A stretch of DNA of 57,045 nt from an uncultured Clostridia bacterium. Its GTDB lineage: Bacteria > Bacillota > Clostridia > TANB77 > CAG-508. The notes beneath the pieces are model-generated. The model was not told the origin of the DNA and did no database searches. It saw only the letters and a list, made by a program, of their open reading frames with translations. Made by a program: the position numbers and the translations under genes. The stretch lies in the NCBI GenBank assembly GCA_948735595.1, contig CAPXSA010000017.1, positions 1 through 57,045 on the forward strand, given 5' to 3'. Shown piece after piece: positions 1 through 8,622 of this stretch. Positions within the stretch are counted from its first letter, which is position 1; every line of letters begins with the position of its first letter.

Positions 1-1554
1 GGAACTTATGATGTAACAGTAAAACCTGGCTATGTATTTTTAGTAACATTAATACCAACACCTGAAAAACCAACAGATGCAGAGATAGAATATATAGGAC
101 AGACAGGAAAACTGCCACCAAGAGTAAAAAGTATTAAAGTAATAGGAAAAACAGGAACAAGTTTAGATATACAAGTAGAAGTAGTAAGATTAGAAGGCGG
201 AAAATTAAGTTACTACTATAAAGAAGTAGAAGAACCAGAAAGTGCATATAAAGAAGTAAAAAAAGATGTAACAGACTTAACAGTAACAATAGGAAATTTA
301 AGTGATGGGAAAATCTATCATATCAAAGTAGTAGCAAAGAATGAAAAAGGAGAAGACGAATTAGTAACAGTAGAGGCAATTCAACAATTAGTAAAAACAA
401 TTACATTAGACAAAACAACAGCAACAATGAAATCAGATGATACTTTACAATTAACAGCTACTGTTTTACCAGAAAATGCAGAAAACAAGACATTAGAATG
501 GAGTAGTAGTAATGAAAGTATAGCAACAGTAAGTAATACAGGACTTGTAACAGCCAAAGTAGCAGGAAATGTAAGTATTATAGCAAAAGCAACAGATGGA
601 AGTGAAGTAACAGCAAGTTGTAATATTACAGTAAAAGAATATACTGTGGCAGATATAGTAGGACAAATTCAAACAGATAATAGAATAGTAAAAGATGAAA
701 ATGGAAATAAGGTAGTAATTCCAGGAGGATTTAAAGTTATTCCAGATATTAGTGAGAATGATGTAGATTATACGTATAATGGGGATAAAAAGCCATGCGT
801 ACAAGACGGAATAGTGATAGAAGATGACGAAGGTAATCAATTTGTATGGATACCAGTAGGAAGTATAAAGAATAAAGATGGAACAACAACGGTAATAACA
901 TTGGGAAGATATGAATTTAATATGACTAATGGTACCCCAACATTAAAACAAAATGCAACAAACTATTCAAAAACAGTAACAATACAAGAGTATTTTCAAG
1001 AGTTAATTAGTAACTCAGAGAATACAGTAGCTAAAAGTTTAAGTACTTTTGTGAACAAAACAAATACCAATGGAGGATATTATATAGCAAGATATGAAGC
1101 AAGCAAAGGCTTAGATGGAAAGGTAGATTGTCAAGGGAATAAAGCAACATGGGTAAATATAACTCAATCTGATGCAGCAATAGTAGCAAGAGAAATGTAT
1201 AATAGTAACTTTATAGAAAGCGATTTAATAAACAGTTATAGTTGGGATACAGCAATTGTATTTATACAAAAATATTCAAATGATAGTAATTATGCAAATA
1301 AGAAGTCAGTTAATCTCAATAAAAAAAATACAGGAAAATCTGGAGATAAAGTATGTAATATTCATGATATGGCTTCAAATTGTTTTGAATGGAGCACAGA
1401 ACATTCTACTTATACAAAGAGTTATAATGGACCTTGTGTAGTTAGAGGCGATTATTGTGCGACTAGTACTAGTACTACGTCTTCACGTAACTATGGCGAA
1501 ACTACTACAAAAACTGCTACAACTTCACTTCGTACAATTATTTATTTAAAGTAG
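1..1554 (+). CDS. Surface adhesin, 5'-truncated, Fn3 + Big_2 + lectin/FGE-type variable C-terminus
   Basis: The reading frame is open from base 1, so the gene begins upstream; 517 codons are visible. In order, I see a fibronectin-III-like stretch (about codons 45-130), a bacterial Ig-like Big_2 domain (about 138-215, with the typical SSN..IATVS and GLVTAKVAG strands), and a C-terminal domain starting near FVWIPVG that ends in DMASNCFEW...CVVRG...SLRTIIYL. That ending resembles the sulfatase-modifying/C-type-lectin fold used as a DGR target in gut Firmicutes. The last 40 residues are unusually rich in Thr, Ser and Tyr codons (ACT, AGT, TAT), as in a diversified variable region. It is probably exported and displayed, but the N-terminus that would show this is missing. 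Similarity to a DGR target is inferred; no template repeat for it is in the window. Confidence 0.75.
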   Translation, partial: GTYDVTVKPGYVFLVTLIPTPEKPTDAEIEYIGQTGKLPPRVKSIKVIGKTGTSLDIQVEVVRLEGGKLSYYYKEVEEPESAYKEVKKDVTDLTVTIGNLSDGKIYHIKVVAKNEKGEDELVTVEAIQQLVKTITLDKTTATMKSDDTLQLTATVLPENAENKTLEWSSSNESIATVSNTGLVTAKVAGNVSIIAKATDGSEVTASCNITVKEYTVADIVGQIQTDNRIVKDENGNKVVIPGGFKVIPDISENDVDYTYNGDKKPCVQDGIVIEDDEGNQFVWIPVGSIKNKDGTTTVITLGRYEFNMTNGTPTLKQNATNYSKTVTIQEYFQELISNSENTVAKSLSTFVNKTNTNGGYYIARYEASKGLDGKVDCQGNKATWVNITQSDAAIVAREMYNSNFIESDLINSYSWDTAIVFIQKYSNDSNYANKKSVNLNKKNTGKSGDKVCNIHDMASNCFEWSTEHSTYTKSYNGPCVVRGDYCATSTSTTSSRNYGETTTKTATTSLRTIIYLK

Positions 1555-1555
1555 C

Positions 1556-1597
1556 AAAAAATAATCCCTGTAGCAAAAATGCTATAGGGATTATTTT
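1556..1597. terminator. Bidirectional-looking terminator between adhesin and asnS
   Basis: A long hairpin (AATCCCTGTAGC pairing with GCTATAGGGATT, A-rich loop) is flanked by an A-run and a T-run, so it could stop transcription of the adhesin and, read the other way, of asnS. Confidence 0.85.
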
Positions 1598-1689
1598 TAA
1601 CTTCAAGATAATTCTAGGAACAAATATAACATAGAACTTATGCAAAGGTACTTAAAGTTTTGCTTCTTAGAAATTGTTAATTTACTTTT

Positions 1690-3087
1690 TTAAAACTCAC
1701 AATTCTTTGGTGTTCTAGGGAAAGGAAGTACATCACGAATATTTTGCATACCAGTTAAATACATCATCATTCTTTCAAAACCTAAGCCGAAACCACTATG
1801 AACACAACTTCCATATCTTCTTAAGTCCATGTACCACCAGTAATCTTCCTTATTTAGTCCAAGTTCTTCCAAACGTTTATCTAATTTTTCAAAATCATCT
1901 TCTCTTTGGCTACCACCAATAATTTCTCCAATTCCTGGAACCAAAAGGTCAGTTGCAGCAACTGTTTTTCCATCGTCATTTAACTTCATATAAAATGCCT
2001 TTATTTCCTTTGGATAATCTGTAACAAAAACAGGCTTTCCAAAAAGCTTCTCGCTTAAATATCTCTCATGTTCTGTTTGAATATCAGTACCCCAATGAAC
2101 AGGATATTCGAATTGGTTATTTACTTTTTCTAATTCTTTAATTGCATCAGTATAAGTAATTTTTCCAAAATCAGAATTTACAACATGATGTAATCTTTCT
2201 AATAAACTAGTATCCACAAATTGATTAAAGAATTCCATTTCTTCAGGTGCATTTTCTAGTACATAAGAAATAATATATTTAATCATATCTTCTGCTAAAT
2301 TCATATCATCTTGCAAATCAGCAAAACAAATTTCAGGCTCAATCATCCAGAATTCAGCAGCGTGTTTGACTGTGTTAGAATTTTCTGCTCTAAAAGTAGG
2401 ACCAAAAGTATAAACATTGCGAAAAGCGTGTGCGAAAGTTTCTACATCTAATTGGCCACTAACTGTTAAATGTGATTGTTTTCCAAAGAAGTCTTGAGTA
2501 TAGTCAACATTGCCATTTTCAGCTTTTACAGGACTTTCTAAATCCATAGTAGTTACTTGGAACATTTCACCTGCACCTTCACAGTCACTTCCAGTAATGA
2601 TAGGGGTGTGTACATATACAAAACCTCTTTCTTGGAAAAACTTATGAATAGCGAAAGAAAGCACACTACGAACTCTGAATACTGCATTAAAAGTATTGGT
2701 TCTTGGGCGCAAGTGTGAAACTGTCCTTAAATATTCAAAAGAATGTCTTTTCTTTTGAAGTGGATAATCTAAGTCAGCTTGATTAAAAATTTCAATCTTT
2801 TCAGCTTTTAATTCAAAAGGTTGCTTTGCATTTTCTGTTTTTACAACTTGTCCAACTACAATAATAGAAGAACTAATGGATAATTTTCTAACTTCTTCAA
2901 AATTAGATAGGGAAGTATCAAAAACCACTTGAACATTTTTGAAAAAGCTTCCATCATTTAATTCAATAAATCCAAAATTCTTAGAATCACGAAGGGTTTT
3001 AACCCAACCAGAAACTTGAACAGGGCTTTCAATATGAGCATCTGTATTTCTGTATAAATCTTTTATTAAAACTTGCTTTGTTTCCAT
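1690..3087 (-). CDS. asnS: Asparaginyl-tRNA synthetase
   Basis: Charges tRNA-Asn with asparagine in the cytoplasm. The 465-residue length is normal. An N-terminal OB-fold anticodon-binding domain (about residues 1-105) precedes the class IIb catalytic domain. Motif 2 reads FRAENSNT (about 232-239) and motif 3 is the GFGLGFERMM segment near the C-terminus (from residue 432); the ending PRTPKNCEF is typical of AsnRS. A longer frame starts at 3102, but its first codons contain the Shine-Dalgarno GAGGAG that serves the ATG at 3087, so the shorter start is preferred. Its nearest neighbours are on the opposite strand, so it is probably a single-gene unit ending at the shared terminator. Confidence 0.97.
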   Translation of the reverse strand: METKQVLIKDLYRNTDAHIESPVQVSGWVKTLRDSKNFGFIELNDGSFFKNVQVVFDTSLSNFEEVRKLSISSSIIVVGQVVKTENAKQPFELKAEKIEIFNQADLDYPLQKKRHSFEYLRTVSHLRPRTNTFNAVFRVRSVLSFAIHKFFQERGFVYVHTPIITGSDCEGAGEMFQVTTMDLESPVKAENGNVDYTQDFFGKQSHLTVSGQLDVETFAHAFRNVYTFGPTFRAENSNTVKHAAEFWMIEPEICFADLQDDMNLAEDMIKYIISYVLENAPEEMEFFNQFVDTSLLERLHHVVNSDFGKITYTDAIKELEKVNNQFEYPVHWGTDIQTEHERYLSEKLFGKPVFVTDYPKEIKAFYMKLNDDGKTVAATDLLVPGIGEIIGGSQREDDFEKLDKRLEELGLNKEDYWWYMDLRRYGSCVHSGFGLGFERMMMYLTGMQNIRDVLPFPRTPKNCEF

Positions 3088-3360
3088 ATAAAAACTCCTC
3101 ATATATAAATTTACCCTATTATATAAAAAAATACTAGAAAATTCAATATTTATTTGTCAAAACTTTTCTATTTTGCTCTACGCTAGGAGTAAAAAAATTA
3201 TGGCGACAAAAAAATACAAAAAACGCAAAACAATTTGTTTTAATTTTTAAAAATGATAAGGAACTTAGTTAAAATTATGTCATAAAAAATGATACATAAG
3301 AGCGAATGGAAAAGCAAGTTTTAAGGAAACAAAAACTACTTAGAAAGGGGAGAGAAGCAG

Positions 3361-3486
3361 ATGAAAAAATTAGTTTTATTTATAGAACAGAAAATATATA
3401 TAAAATATAGAAATCTCAAGGATAGACTATGCCAAAGTATAGCCTGTCCTTTTCGTGTAGAAAAAGAGGTGGTTAATACCGGCTAG
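3361..3486 (+). CDS. Possible 41-residue peptide upstream of the DGR target
   Basis: An ATG at 3361 follows a good Shine-Dalgarno (AAGGGGAG) and opens a 41-codon frame that starts MKKLVLFIEQ. I do not recognise the product. The frame runs through an imperfect hairpin (about 3418-3452, GGATAGACTATG against the GTATAGCCTGTCC side, with G-U pairs), so it could equally be a leader transcript of the DGR target. The rest of the 427-base gap between asnS and the target (3103-3529) shows nothing else I can name. Confidence 0.3.
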   Translation: MKKLVLFIEQKIYIKYRNLKDRLCQSIACPFRVEKEVVNTG

Positions 3487-3529
3487 GACAAACAAGCAAT
3501 TAAGAAAACATAAGAAAGGATGAAAAGAA

Positions 3530-4225
3530 ATGAAAGAAAAAAGAAACATGAAAAAAGTATTGATAACAACAGCGTTAGTAACAGCAAGTATGCTAGCAAT
3601 AGGAGGAACAAGTAGCCAAGCTGCCTTGCAGGCAAATGCCACAACACATGCTGCCGGAAAGACATATACAGGAGCAGCCCTAATCCAAAGTATAAGGCAA
3701 ATGGAAACAGCAGGACAAACAATGGGATTAACCGAGACTTTGAAAACTGATTTAACACCAAATACCAGTAATAATATCGATGTTCATATGATGAAGACCA
3801 CTGAATACGGTGCTATGGCTATTTTATCTGCATCCGGATTCGGATATAGCGGAAAATTAGCCGATGCACCTGTAAAGAGCACTACTGGAAATGTAACTGG
3901 AGTATACGTAATGGGAACTAGATGGGAGTGGACAGCAGGTGTATGTGATGCAACAACAGTAGGAAAAAATGCAAGATATTACGACTTGTATAAAATCAAT
4001 GACCAAACAAGCGCCAAGGTCGGAGATGCACTCGGACTCGACACATACACAACTAATCCTGGCTGCTCTGGCTGGCATGGCGCTAGCCGCGCTACCTGGC
4101 TCAGCAGTACTAACTCTGGGTTCGTACGTGGCAGTGGCGGTATGTTCTCCTTCACCTATAGCGACTTCTGGACTAGCTTCTACTTCTATGGTCGTGGGGT
4201 AGCAGTCGTAGGCACCGGACTTTAG
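3530..4225 (+). CDS. Secreted DGR target protein with C-type-lectin-like variable domain
   Basis: 231 residues. A clear Sec signal peptide is present (basic start, hydrophobic LITTALVTASMLAIGG, likely cleavage after SSQA near residue 31), so the protein is exported. The C-terminal third shows the pattern of DGR-diversified lectin folds in Clostridia: a GVYVMGTRWEW strand, GWHGAS, FVRGSGG, MFSF and a final strand before the C-terminus. The last 170 bases are far richer in G, C and T than the rest of the gene and poor in A, the footprint expected when template adenines have been randomised. It sits about 0.5 kb upstream of the Avd-like and reverse transcriptase genes in the same orientation. 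Family assignment is by pattern; a ligand cannot be predicted. Confidence 0.8.
   Translation: MKEKRNMKKVLITTALVTASMLAIGGTSSQAALQANATTHAAGKTYTGAALIQSIRQMETAGQTMGLTETLKTDLTPNTSNNIDVHMMKTTEYGAMAILSASGFGYSGKLADAPVKSTTGNVTGVYVMGTRWEWTAGVCDATTVGKNARYYDLYKINDQTSAKVGDALGLDTYTTNPGCSGWHGASRATWLSSTNSGFVRGSGGMFSFTYSDFWTSFYFYGRGVAVVGTGL
4050..4222 (+). other. Probable DGR variable region (VR)
   Basis: This is the 3' end of the target gene, with A depletion and high GC against an AT-rich background, encoding the exposed loops and last strands of the lectin-like domain. The VR in such systems ends at or near the stop codon, with an invariant GC-rich end; here that would be the GTCGTGGGGTAGCAG... GGCACCGG stretch. 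The boundaries are estimates, because no template repeat was found for comparison. Confidence 0.6.
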
Positions 4226-4264
4226 TTTAGCCGTGCGAAGCGTGAGCGAGCCTACGGATAAGCT
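4224..4264. repeat. Palindromic repeat, copy 1
   Basis: AGTTTAGCCGT and ACGGATAAGCT form imperfect arms around a GCGAAGCG..GCGAGC core. It begins at the stop codon of the DGR target. Arms and core match the copies at 4288, 6202 and 52351. It could be a hairpin used by the retroelement, or simply a dispersed REP-like repeat. Confidence 0.65.
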
Positions 4265-4287
4265 ATACAACGAAGGAAGTAGGAAGT

Positions 4288-4329
4288 TAAGATAGCTGTA
4301 GGCGAGGAACGAGCCGTACAGATATCTTA
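4288..4329. repeat. Palindromic repeat, copy 2
   Basis: TAAGATAGCTGTA pairs with TACAGATATCTTA (one mismatch) around GGCGAGGAACGAGCCG. Same family as the copies at 4224, 6202 and 52351. Confidence 0.75.
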
Positions 4330-4445
4330 TACTTACACGAGTGGAGTTGGATAAGTAATCGTTCTGTCCTGTGTTCTTTGATGTGAAAACAAGACATGAG
4401 AAGAACATCAGAACAACAAAAAATAAAAGAGAAAAAACAAACGAA

Positions 4446-4536
4446 GAGCCCACAAAGGCTCACCCGAATAGCGAGGGCGTCGACCGAGACTTCTCCGCGA
4501 CGGCAGAGGTGAAACCACTGCGGTCGTGGAGCGACG
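4446..4536 (+). ncRNA. Candidate structured RNA between DGR target and Avd-like gene
   Basis: A GC-rich island in an AT-rich gap of 518 bases (4226-4743) without a convincing gene. It contains a small hairpin (GAGCC/GGCTC, 4446-4461) followed by a nested stem: CGTCG (4478-4482) with CGACG (4532-4536), enclosing CTCC/GGAG, CGAC/GTCG, GCA/TGC and GTG/CAC with an AAAC loop (4493-4531). A 66-codon open frame overlaps it but has no recognisable product. Placement between the variable gene and the reverse transcriptase suggests a part of the retroelement transcript. It is not a copy of the variable region. Confidence 0.4.
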
Positions 4537-4743
4537 AAGAGCGGCGCCGGACAGACTTTGAAATAAATTAAAATAATACAAAAAATGTCGAAAAATATCT
4601 AAAAATAGGAAATAAGAAGTTTTATATCATTTTTAGAAAGTTTCACATAAAAAAGTTAATTCTTCTTTTCTTCAAAGGTAAAATACAAGTACTATATTAT
4701 GTCTAAAATAATATAGAATTTTACCAAAACGGAGGAAAAGAAT

Positions 4744-5103
4744 ATGCCTAAAATTGACAATAGACTAGTAACATATCAAAAAATGACTAATCTAATTTAT
4801 TACTCTAAAAATTTACTAAAGAAATATCCAAAAAGTGAACGATTTGATTTATGTAATGACATCAAAAATGTCTTATATGAAAACTTGAAATATATCGTAT
4901 ACGCATGGAAAGCATATGGAAATAGTGAAAAGTACGATTATTTAAGAAAAGCAGATGTCAACCTTGTCGTTTTAAAGAGTTTTATAACCATATCTTATAA
5001 AAGTATGTATATTAATCAAAAAAATTATATGGTTTGGAACGAACAAGTAGATGAAATCGGTAAACTGATTGGAGGTTGGATGAAGTCATGCCAAAAAGAG
5101 TAA
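4744..5103 (+). CDS. avd: DGR accessory variability determinant (Avd-like)
   Basis: 119 residues, rich in Lys, Tyr and Asn and predicted all-helical, matching the size and four-helix-bundle character of Avd proteins, which form a positively charged pentamer that binds the DGR reverse transcriptase and its template RNA. The start follows a strong Shine-Dalgarno (CGGAGGAAAAG). It lies just upstream of, and overlaps, the reverse transcriptase gene, the standard DGR arrangement, so translational coupling is likely. The identification rests on size, composition and position; the family is poorly conserved in sequence. Confidence 0.75.
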   Translation: MPKIDNRLVTYQKMTNLIYYSKNLLKKYPKSERFDLCNDIKNVLYENLKYIVYAWKAYGNSEKYDYLRKADVNLVVLKSFITISYKSMYINQKNYMVWNEQVDEIGKLIGGWMKSCQKE

Positions 5104-6134
5104 ATAATATATTTGATGAAAAATTAACATTCTCTAATATGTTAGAAGCATATGAAAGGTCAAGAGAAAAAAAGCGTAATCGTAAGGAAGTAATTGTATT
5201 TGATTTAAATGCGGTTAGCAATATCATGGAAATATTGAAAACATTACAAAATGAAACTTATCAAGTAGGGAAGTATAGAGAGTTTATCATTTATGAACCA
5301 AAGAAAAGACTAATACAATCATTACCTTTCAAAGACAGAGTAGTACAACAATGGTATGTAGAAGAATTTATTAAACCAATATTTGTACCAAAGTTTATTG
5401 TTGACTCTTATGCTTGTATCAATGGAAGAGGTGTACATAGTGCAGTTAGAAAATTGAACAAATATATGTATAATTTTTCACAGAAAAATAAAGATTTTTA
5501 TATCTTAAAATGTGATATTTCTAAATATTTCTACAGTATTAGAAAAGACATTTTATATCGTATTATTGAAAAATATATTAAAGATAAAAAGGTTTTAAGC
5601 TTAACTAAAATGCTTATCTATCATAATGATGATCCTGTTGGAATTCCAATTGGAAACTATACTTCGCAATATTTTGCTAATGTATATTTAAATCAATTAG
5701 ACCATTTTGTGAAAGAAAAACTTCAGGTAAAATATTATGTTAGATATATGGACGATTTTGTATTACTGTTAGAAAATAAGGAACAATGTAAGGAAATATT
5801 AGAAAAAATTACAGAATTTTTAACAAAAGAATTAGGTCTAACCTTAAATAAAAAGACAAACTATTTTAAAGCAAAGCAAGGGGTAAGATTTTGTGGATAC
5901 AAAGTATATGAAAATCGTATTTTGCTATTAAAAGAAAATAAACAAAAGATCAAGAAAAAGATTAAGATATGGAACAAACTATATCATGAAAATAAATTAG
6001 ACTTAAAAGAAACAGCATTAAAGCTAAATTCTTGGATAGGACATGCTCAAAATGCAGATACCTACCACTTAGTAAAAGAAATGAAGCGAAGATGCGATTG
6101 GCTATATGATGAAAAAGAACAAGGAATTATATAA
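5088..6134 (+). CDS. DGR reverse transcriptase
   Basis: 348 residues from the ATG at 5088, which follows a GGAGG at 5071; a TTG at 5076 lies too close to that site. The finger/palm domain carries the first catalytic Asp in KCDISKYF (Asp143), the IGNYTSQ motif (188-194) where DGR enzymes have (I/L/V)GxxxSQ in place of the QGxxxSP of retrons and group II introns, and the YMDD box (220-223). The Lys-rich thumb follows. In DGRs this enzyme copies a template RNA with adenine-specific errors, and the cDNA replaces the variable region of the target gene. No template repeat was found beside it, so it may act in trans on a template outside this window. Confidence 0.92.
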   Translation: MPKRVNNIFDEKLTFSNMLEAYERSREKKRNRKEVIVFDLNAVSNIMEILKTLQNETYQVGKYREFIIYEPKKRLIQSLPFKDRVVQQWYVEEFIKPIFVPKFIVDSYACINGRGVHSAVRKLNKYMYNFSQKNKDFYILKCDISKYFYSIRKDILYRIIEKYIKDKKVLSLTKMLIYHNDDPVGIPIGNYTSQYFANVYLNQLDHFVKEKLQVKYYVRYMDDFVLLLENKEQCKEILEKITEFLTKELGLTLNKKTNYFKAKQGVRFCGYKVYENRILLLKENKQKIKKKIKIWNKLYHENKLDLKETALKLNSWIGHAQNADTYHLVKEMKRRCDWLYDEKEQGII

Positions 6135-6171
6135 CAAAATAAAAACAATATTTGGAAAGGAATGTAAAAAG

Positions 6172-8512
6172 ATGGGATTAAAAAAGAACAAACGGAATAT
6201 CCTGCCAGGATAAGTTAGTTGTAGCATCTTCGATGCGTACAAATAACTTACGCTGGCAGTGTAAGCCATCTGTAATTGGCAAAGCCTCAACAGCTGGCAT
6301 AACACTAGTTGCTTTAGTAGTAACCATTGTAGTATTGCTAATACTAGCAGGAATTACAATTAACTATGTATTTAGCGATAATGGTATATTTGCAAAAGCG
6401 AGTGAAGCCCAATTTAAGACACGATGGACAGCATACAAAGAACAAGCTGATACCTATGCAACATGGAAAATGGCATCAACCATGAGTAGCAATGTGGATG
6501 ATATTAATGCAGGAGATACTTTACTAGAATTAATTGATATTGAAGCAGATGGTGTGGATATTCAGCCGGAGGATGTTAACATTCCGATTAGTGATATTGT
6601 AAACAATCTTGATTCAAAAGATAAGAAGTATGCAGTAGTTTACCATGGAGAATTATGTTATGTAAAAGATGACAGAAACAAAAATGGTGAAAAAGAAGCC
6701 AACTGGTGTGAACAAGTAGGAATACCAGTGTTAGAACTTAAGAAACCATCTAGTATTAATAACCAAAAAGGTGATTATGAATATGTAAACGGTGTATATC
6801 TATGTACACCTGTATTAAAAGATAGTTTTAATAAAAACTATACAAGATATGTTAACGAAGTAAATGGAGTTATGCAACCAAAGAATTGGATATTTGATAA
6901 AGCAACAGAAGATTGGTATGATTATAGTAAAGGAAAATGGGCAAATATTGTAACTGAAAATTTGGGTATTGAGTGCTATTATACATGGATACCAAGATAT
7001 TGTTTCAAATTGAATAAGGGAAGCCAAAGAACAGACGTTAAATTAATTGATATTAACAATAATTATAAAGACCCATATACAGATGAAGAGACATCATGGG
7101 AAACTCTAAAATCACAAGGATACCAAGTACCAGAAGCCTTTACCTTCAATGGAAAAGCGTTGCCGGGCTATTGGGCAATGAAGTATAATGTAGGAGATGC
7201 ACCAACTACATCAACCCTATATTATGATATGAAGGTAACTATGGGAGCAATTACTATTTCAAATATTAAATTAACAAATGTAACAGGAGCCACAAAAATA
7301 GTTGTTAACTTAAATAGTAAAGAGCAGACAGAGAAAACGATTACAAATGTAGCAGGTATTACTGCATCAACAACAATCCGCTTAGAAAATATGAAATCAG
7401 GAGAAAATGTTATTAACCTAACTGCTTTAAATGCAAAAGGTGAAATGGTAGCAAGCTATACAAGAGTATATGGAGCATCATCATCAAATCCACCTGATTT
7501 AACTGGATTTGATAAAGATTCTACTTTCTATGTAATGTATGATGAAAACGACAATGAATATAGTACGACTCCAATTAGTGAAGAAGTACCATTTGGTTGG
7601 TATAATTATGAAGCAAACCAATGGGCAAATATCGTAGTAAGAAATGAAGGAACAGAAACCTATTACACATGGATACCAAGATACGAGTTCTTTGTAGTTA
7701 AAGGAAATGAAAGAACGGAAGTAAGATTTGTTTCAGGAAATAAAGGAGCGACTGATACTAATAGAAGTGGTGTAACATCAGGATATCAAATACCAGAGGC
7801 ATTTAAATTTAATGGAAAAGAAATTACAGGTTATTGGGCAATGAAATATAATGTAGGAGATAAAGATACCTCTACATTAAATGCAGAAGTAGTAACAACC
7901 TCAAGTTCTATTACTATTAAAGGACTAAAGGGTACTACTACAAGTACATCAGGATTAACTTACAATTATTATATTAGTGGAAAACCTAGAGGAAAAACAC
8001 CGGATAAAACGACAAGGAATGCAGCAGATCAAATTACTTTTGAAGGTTTAACTTCTGGAAAAGAATATTTCATTTTAATTGAGGTAAGAAATGGAAGTAA
8101 ATATGTGGGAAGTTTAACGAAGCGTGTTAGAACAGCCGAGGCAAATAAACCAGATTTAACAGGATTTAAGCCAGCTAACACCAAATATGTATTATATAAT
8201 GGAAGTACAGAAACAATTGGCACTAATATTACTAATGATGGAAGCAATATGCCAGCAAATTGGTATAATTATAGCCAAGGAAGATGGGCAAACATTGTAG
8301 TTGAAAACAATAGCTTAAAAACATATTATACATGGATACCAAGATATGAGTTTAAACCAGATGGAAATGCAAAAGTACAAAGAAATGATGTTAGATTCCT
8401 AACTGGAACATCAGCTGCTGTAACGCCAACCTATCAAGTGCCGGAAGCATTTAAGTTCAACAATAAAGCTTTAACAGGATTTTGGGCAATGAAATACAAT
8501 GTAGGCGGATAA
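6172..8512 (+). CDS. Multi-module pilin-like surface protein, read through a +1 shift at CGG
   Basis: The ATG at 6172 has a Shine-Dalgarno (GGAAAGG); its frame runs MGLKKNK, then CGG, and stops six codons later. Skipping the C at 6193 (reading GGA) enters the 759-codon frame that stops at 8512, giving about 779 residues. A type IV pilin-like hydrophobic segment (GITLVALVVTIVV..., about residues 42-65) is followed by three related modules, near 6913-7195, 7598-7860 and 8260-8510. Each has a WANIV strand, an YYTWIPRY box, PEAF.FNGK and a final (Y/F)WAMKYNVG, and they are separated by Fn3-like linkers. The ATG inside the second frame (6233) has no Shine-Dalgarno and lies in a hairpin repeat. The protein is probably surface-displayed. 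Unlike the adhesin at 1-1554, it ends without a lectin-type variable domain. Confidence 0.7.
6193..6196 (+). other. +1 frameshift site CGGA (site 1)
   Basis: Zero-frame codons read AAA CGG AAT; moving one base forward reads GGA and joins the ATG at 6172, with its Shine-Dalgarno, to the long downstream frame. The zero frame stops at 6211-6213. Confidence 0.7.
6202..6259. repeat. Palindromic repeat, copy 3, inside a coding region
   Basis: A 58-base hairpin: CTGCCAG pairs with CTGGCAG, the arms AAGTTAGTTGTA and TACAAATAACTT pair with one mismatch, and GCATC pairs with GATGC around a TTC tip. The middle arms match the palindromes at 4288 and 52351. It lies within the first codons of the pilin-like gene and is open in the shifted frame, so it adds about 19 residues to the protein rather than destroying it. 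Confidence 0.75.
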
Positions 8513-8518
8513 AGCCAT

Positions 8519-8550
8519 AAAAAGGTGAAGAAAAAATCTTCGCCTTTTTT
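8519..8550 (+). terminator. Rho-independent terminator of the pilin-like gene
   Basis: AAAAAGGTGAAGA pairs with TCTTCGCCTTTTTT, ending in a T-run just after the stop codon. Confidence 0.93.
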
Positions 8551-8562
8551 CTATACAGTATA

Positions 8563-8591
8563 TTGTAACAAAGAGCAAAATAGTGTATAAT
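8563..8591 (+). promoter_or_regulatory. Promoter of aspS
   Basis: TTGTAA, a 17-base spacer and a perfect TATAAT, 31 bases ahead of the aspS start codon. Confidence 0.75.
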
Positions 8592-8622
8592 AAGGCAAAT
8601 GTGACAAAAAGGAGAGAAACGT

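Noticed and set aside
4480..4560. Template repeat of the DGR
   Set aside because: GGTCGTGG and GCCGGAC recur at the same spacing as in the variable region, but more than half of the differences between them are not at adenines of this copy, so it cannot be the template.
4371..4571. 66-codon open frame in the gap after the DGR target
   Set aside because: It overlaps the structured GC-rich island, is dominated by Lys, Arg and Glu, and has no ribosome site.
6202..6259. Translational bypass of a hairpin, as in phage T4 gene 60
   Set aside because: Removing exactly 58 bases would also restore the frame, but there is no matching take-off and landing codon pair, and the CGG shift explains this gene together with the three others.
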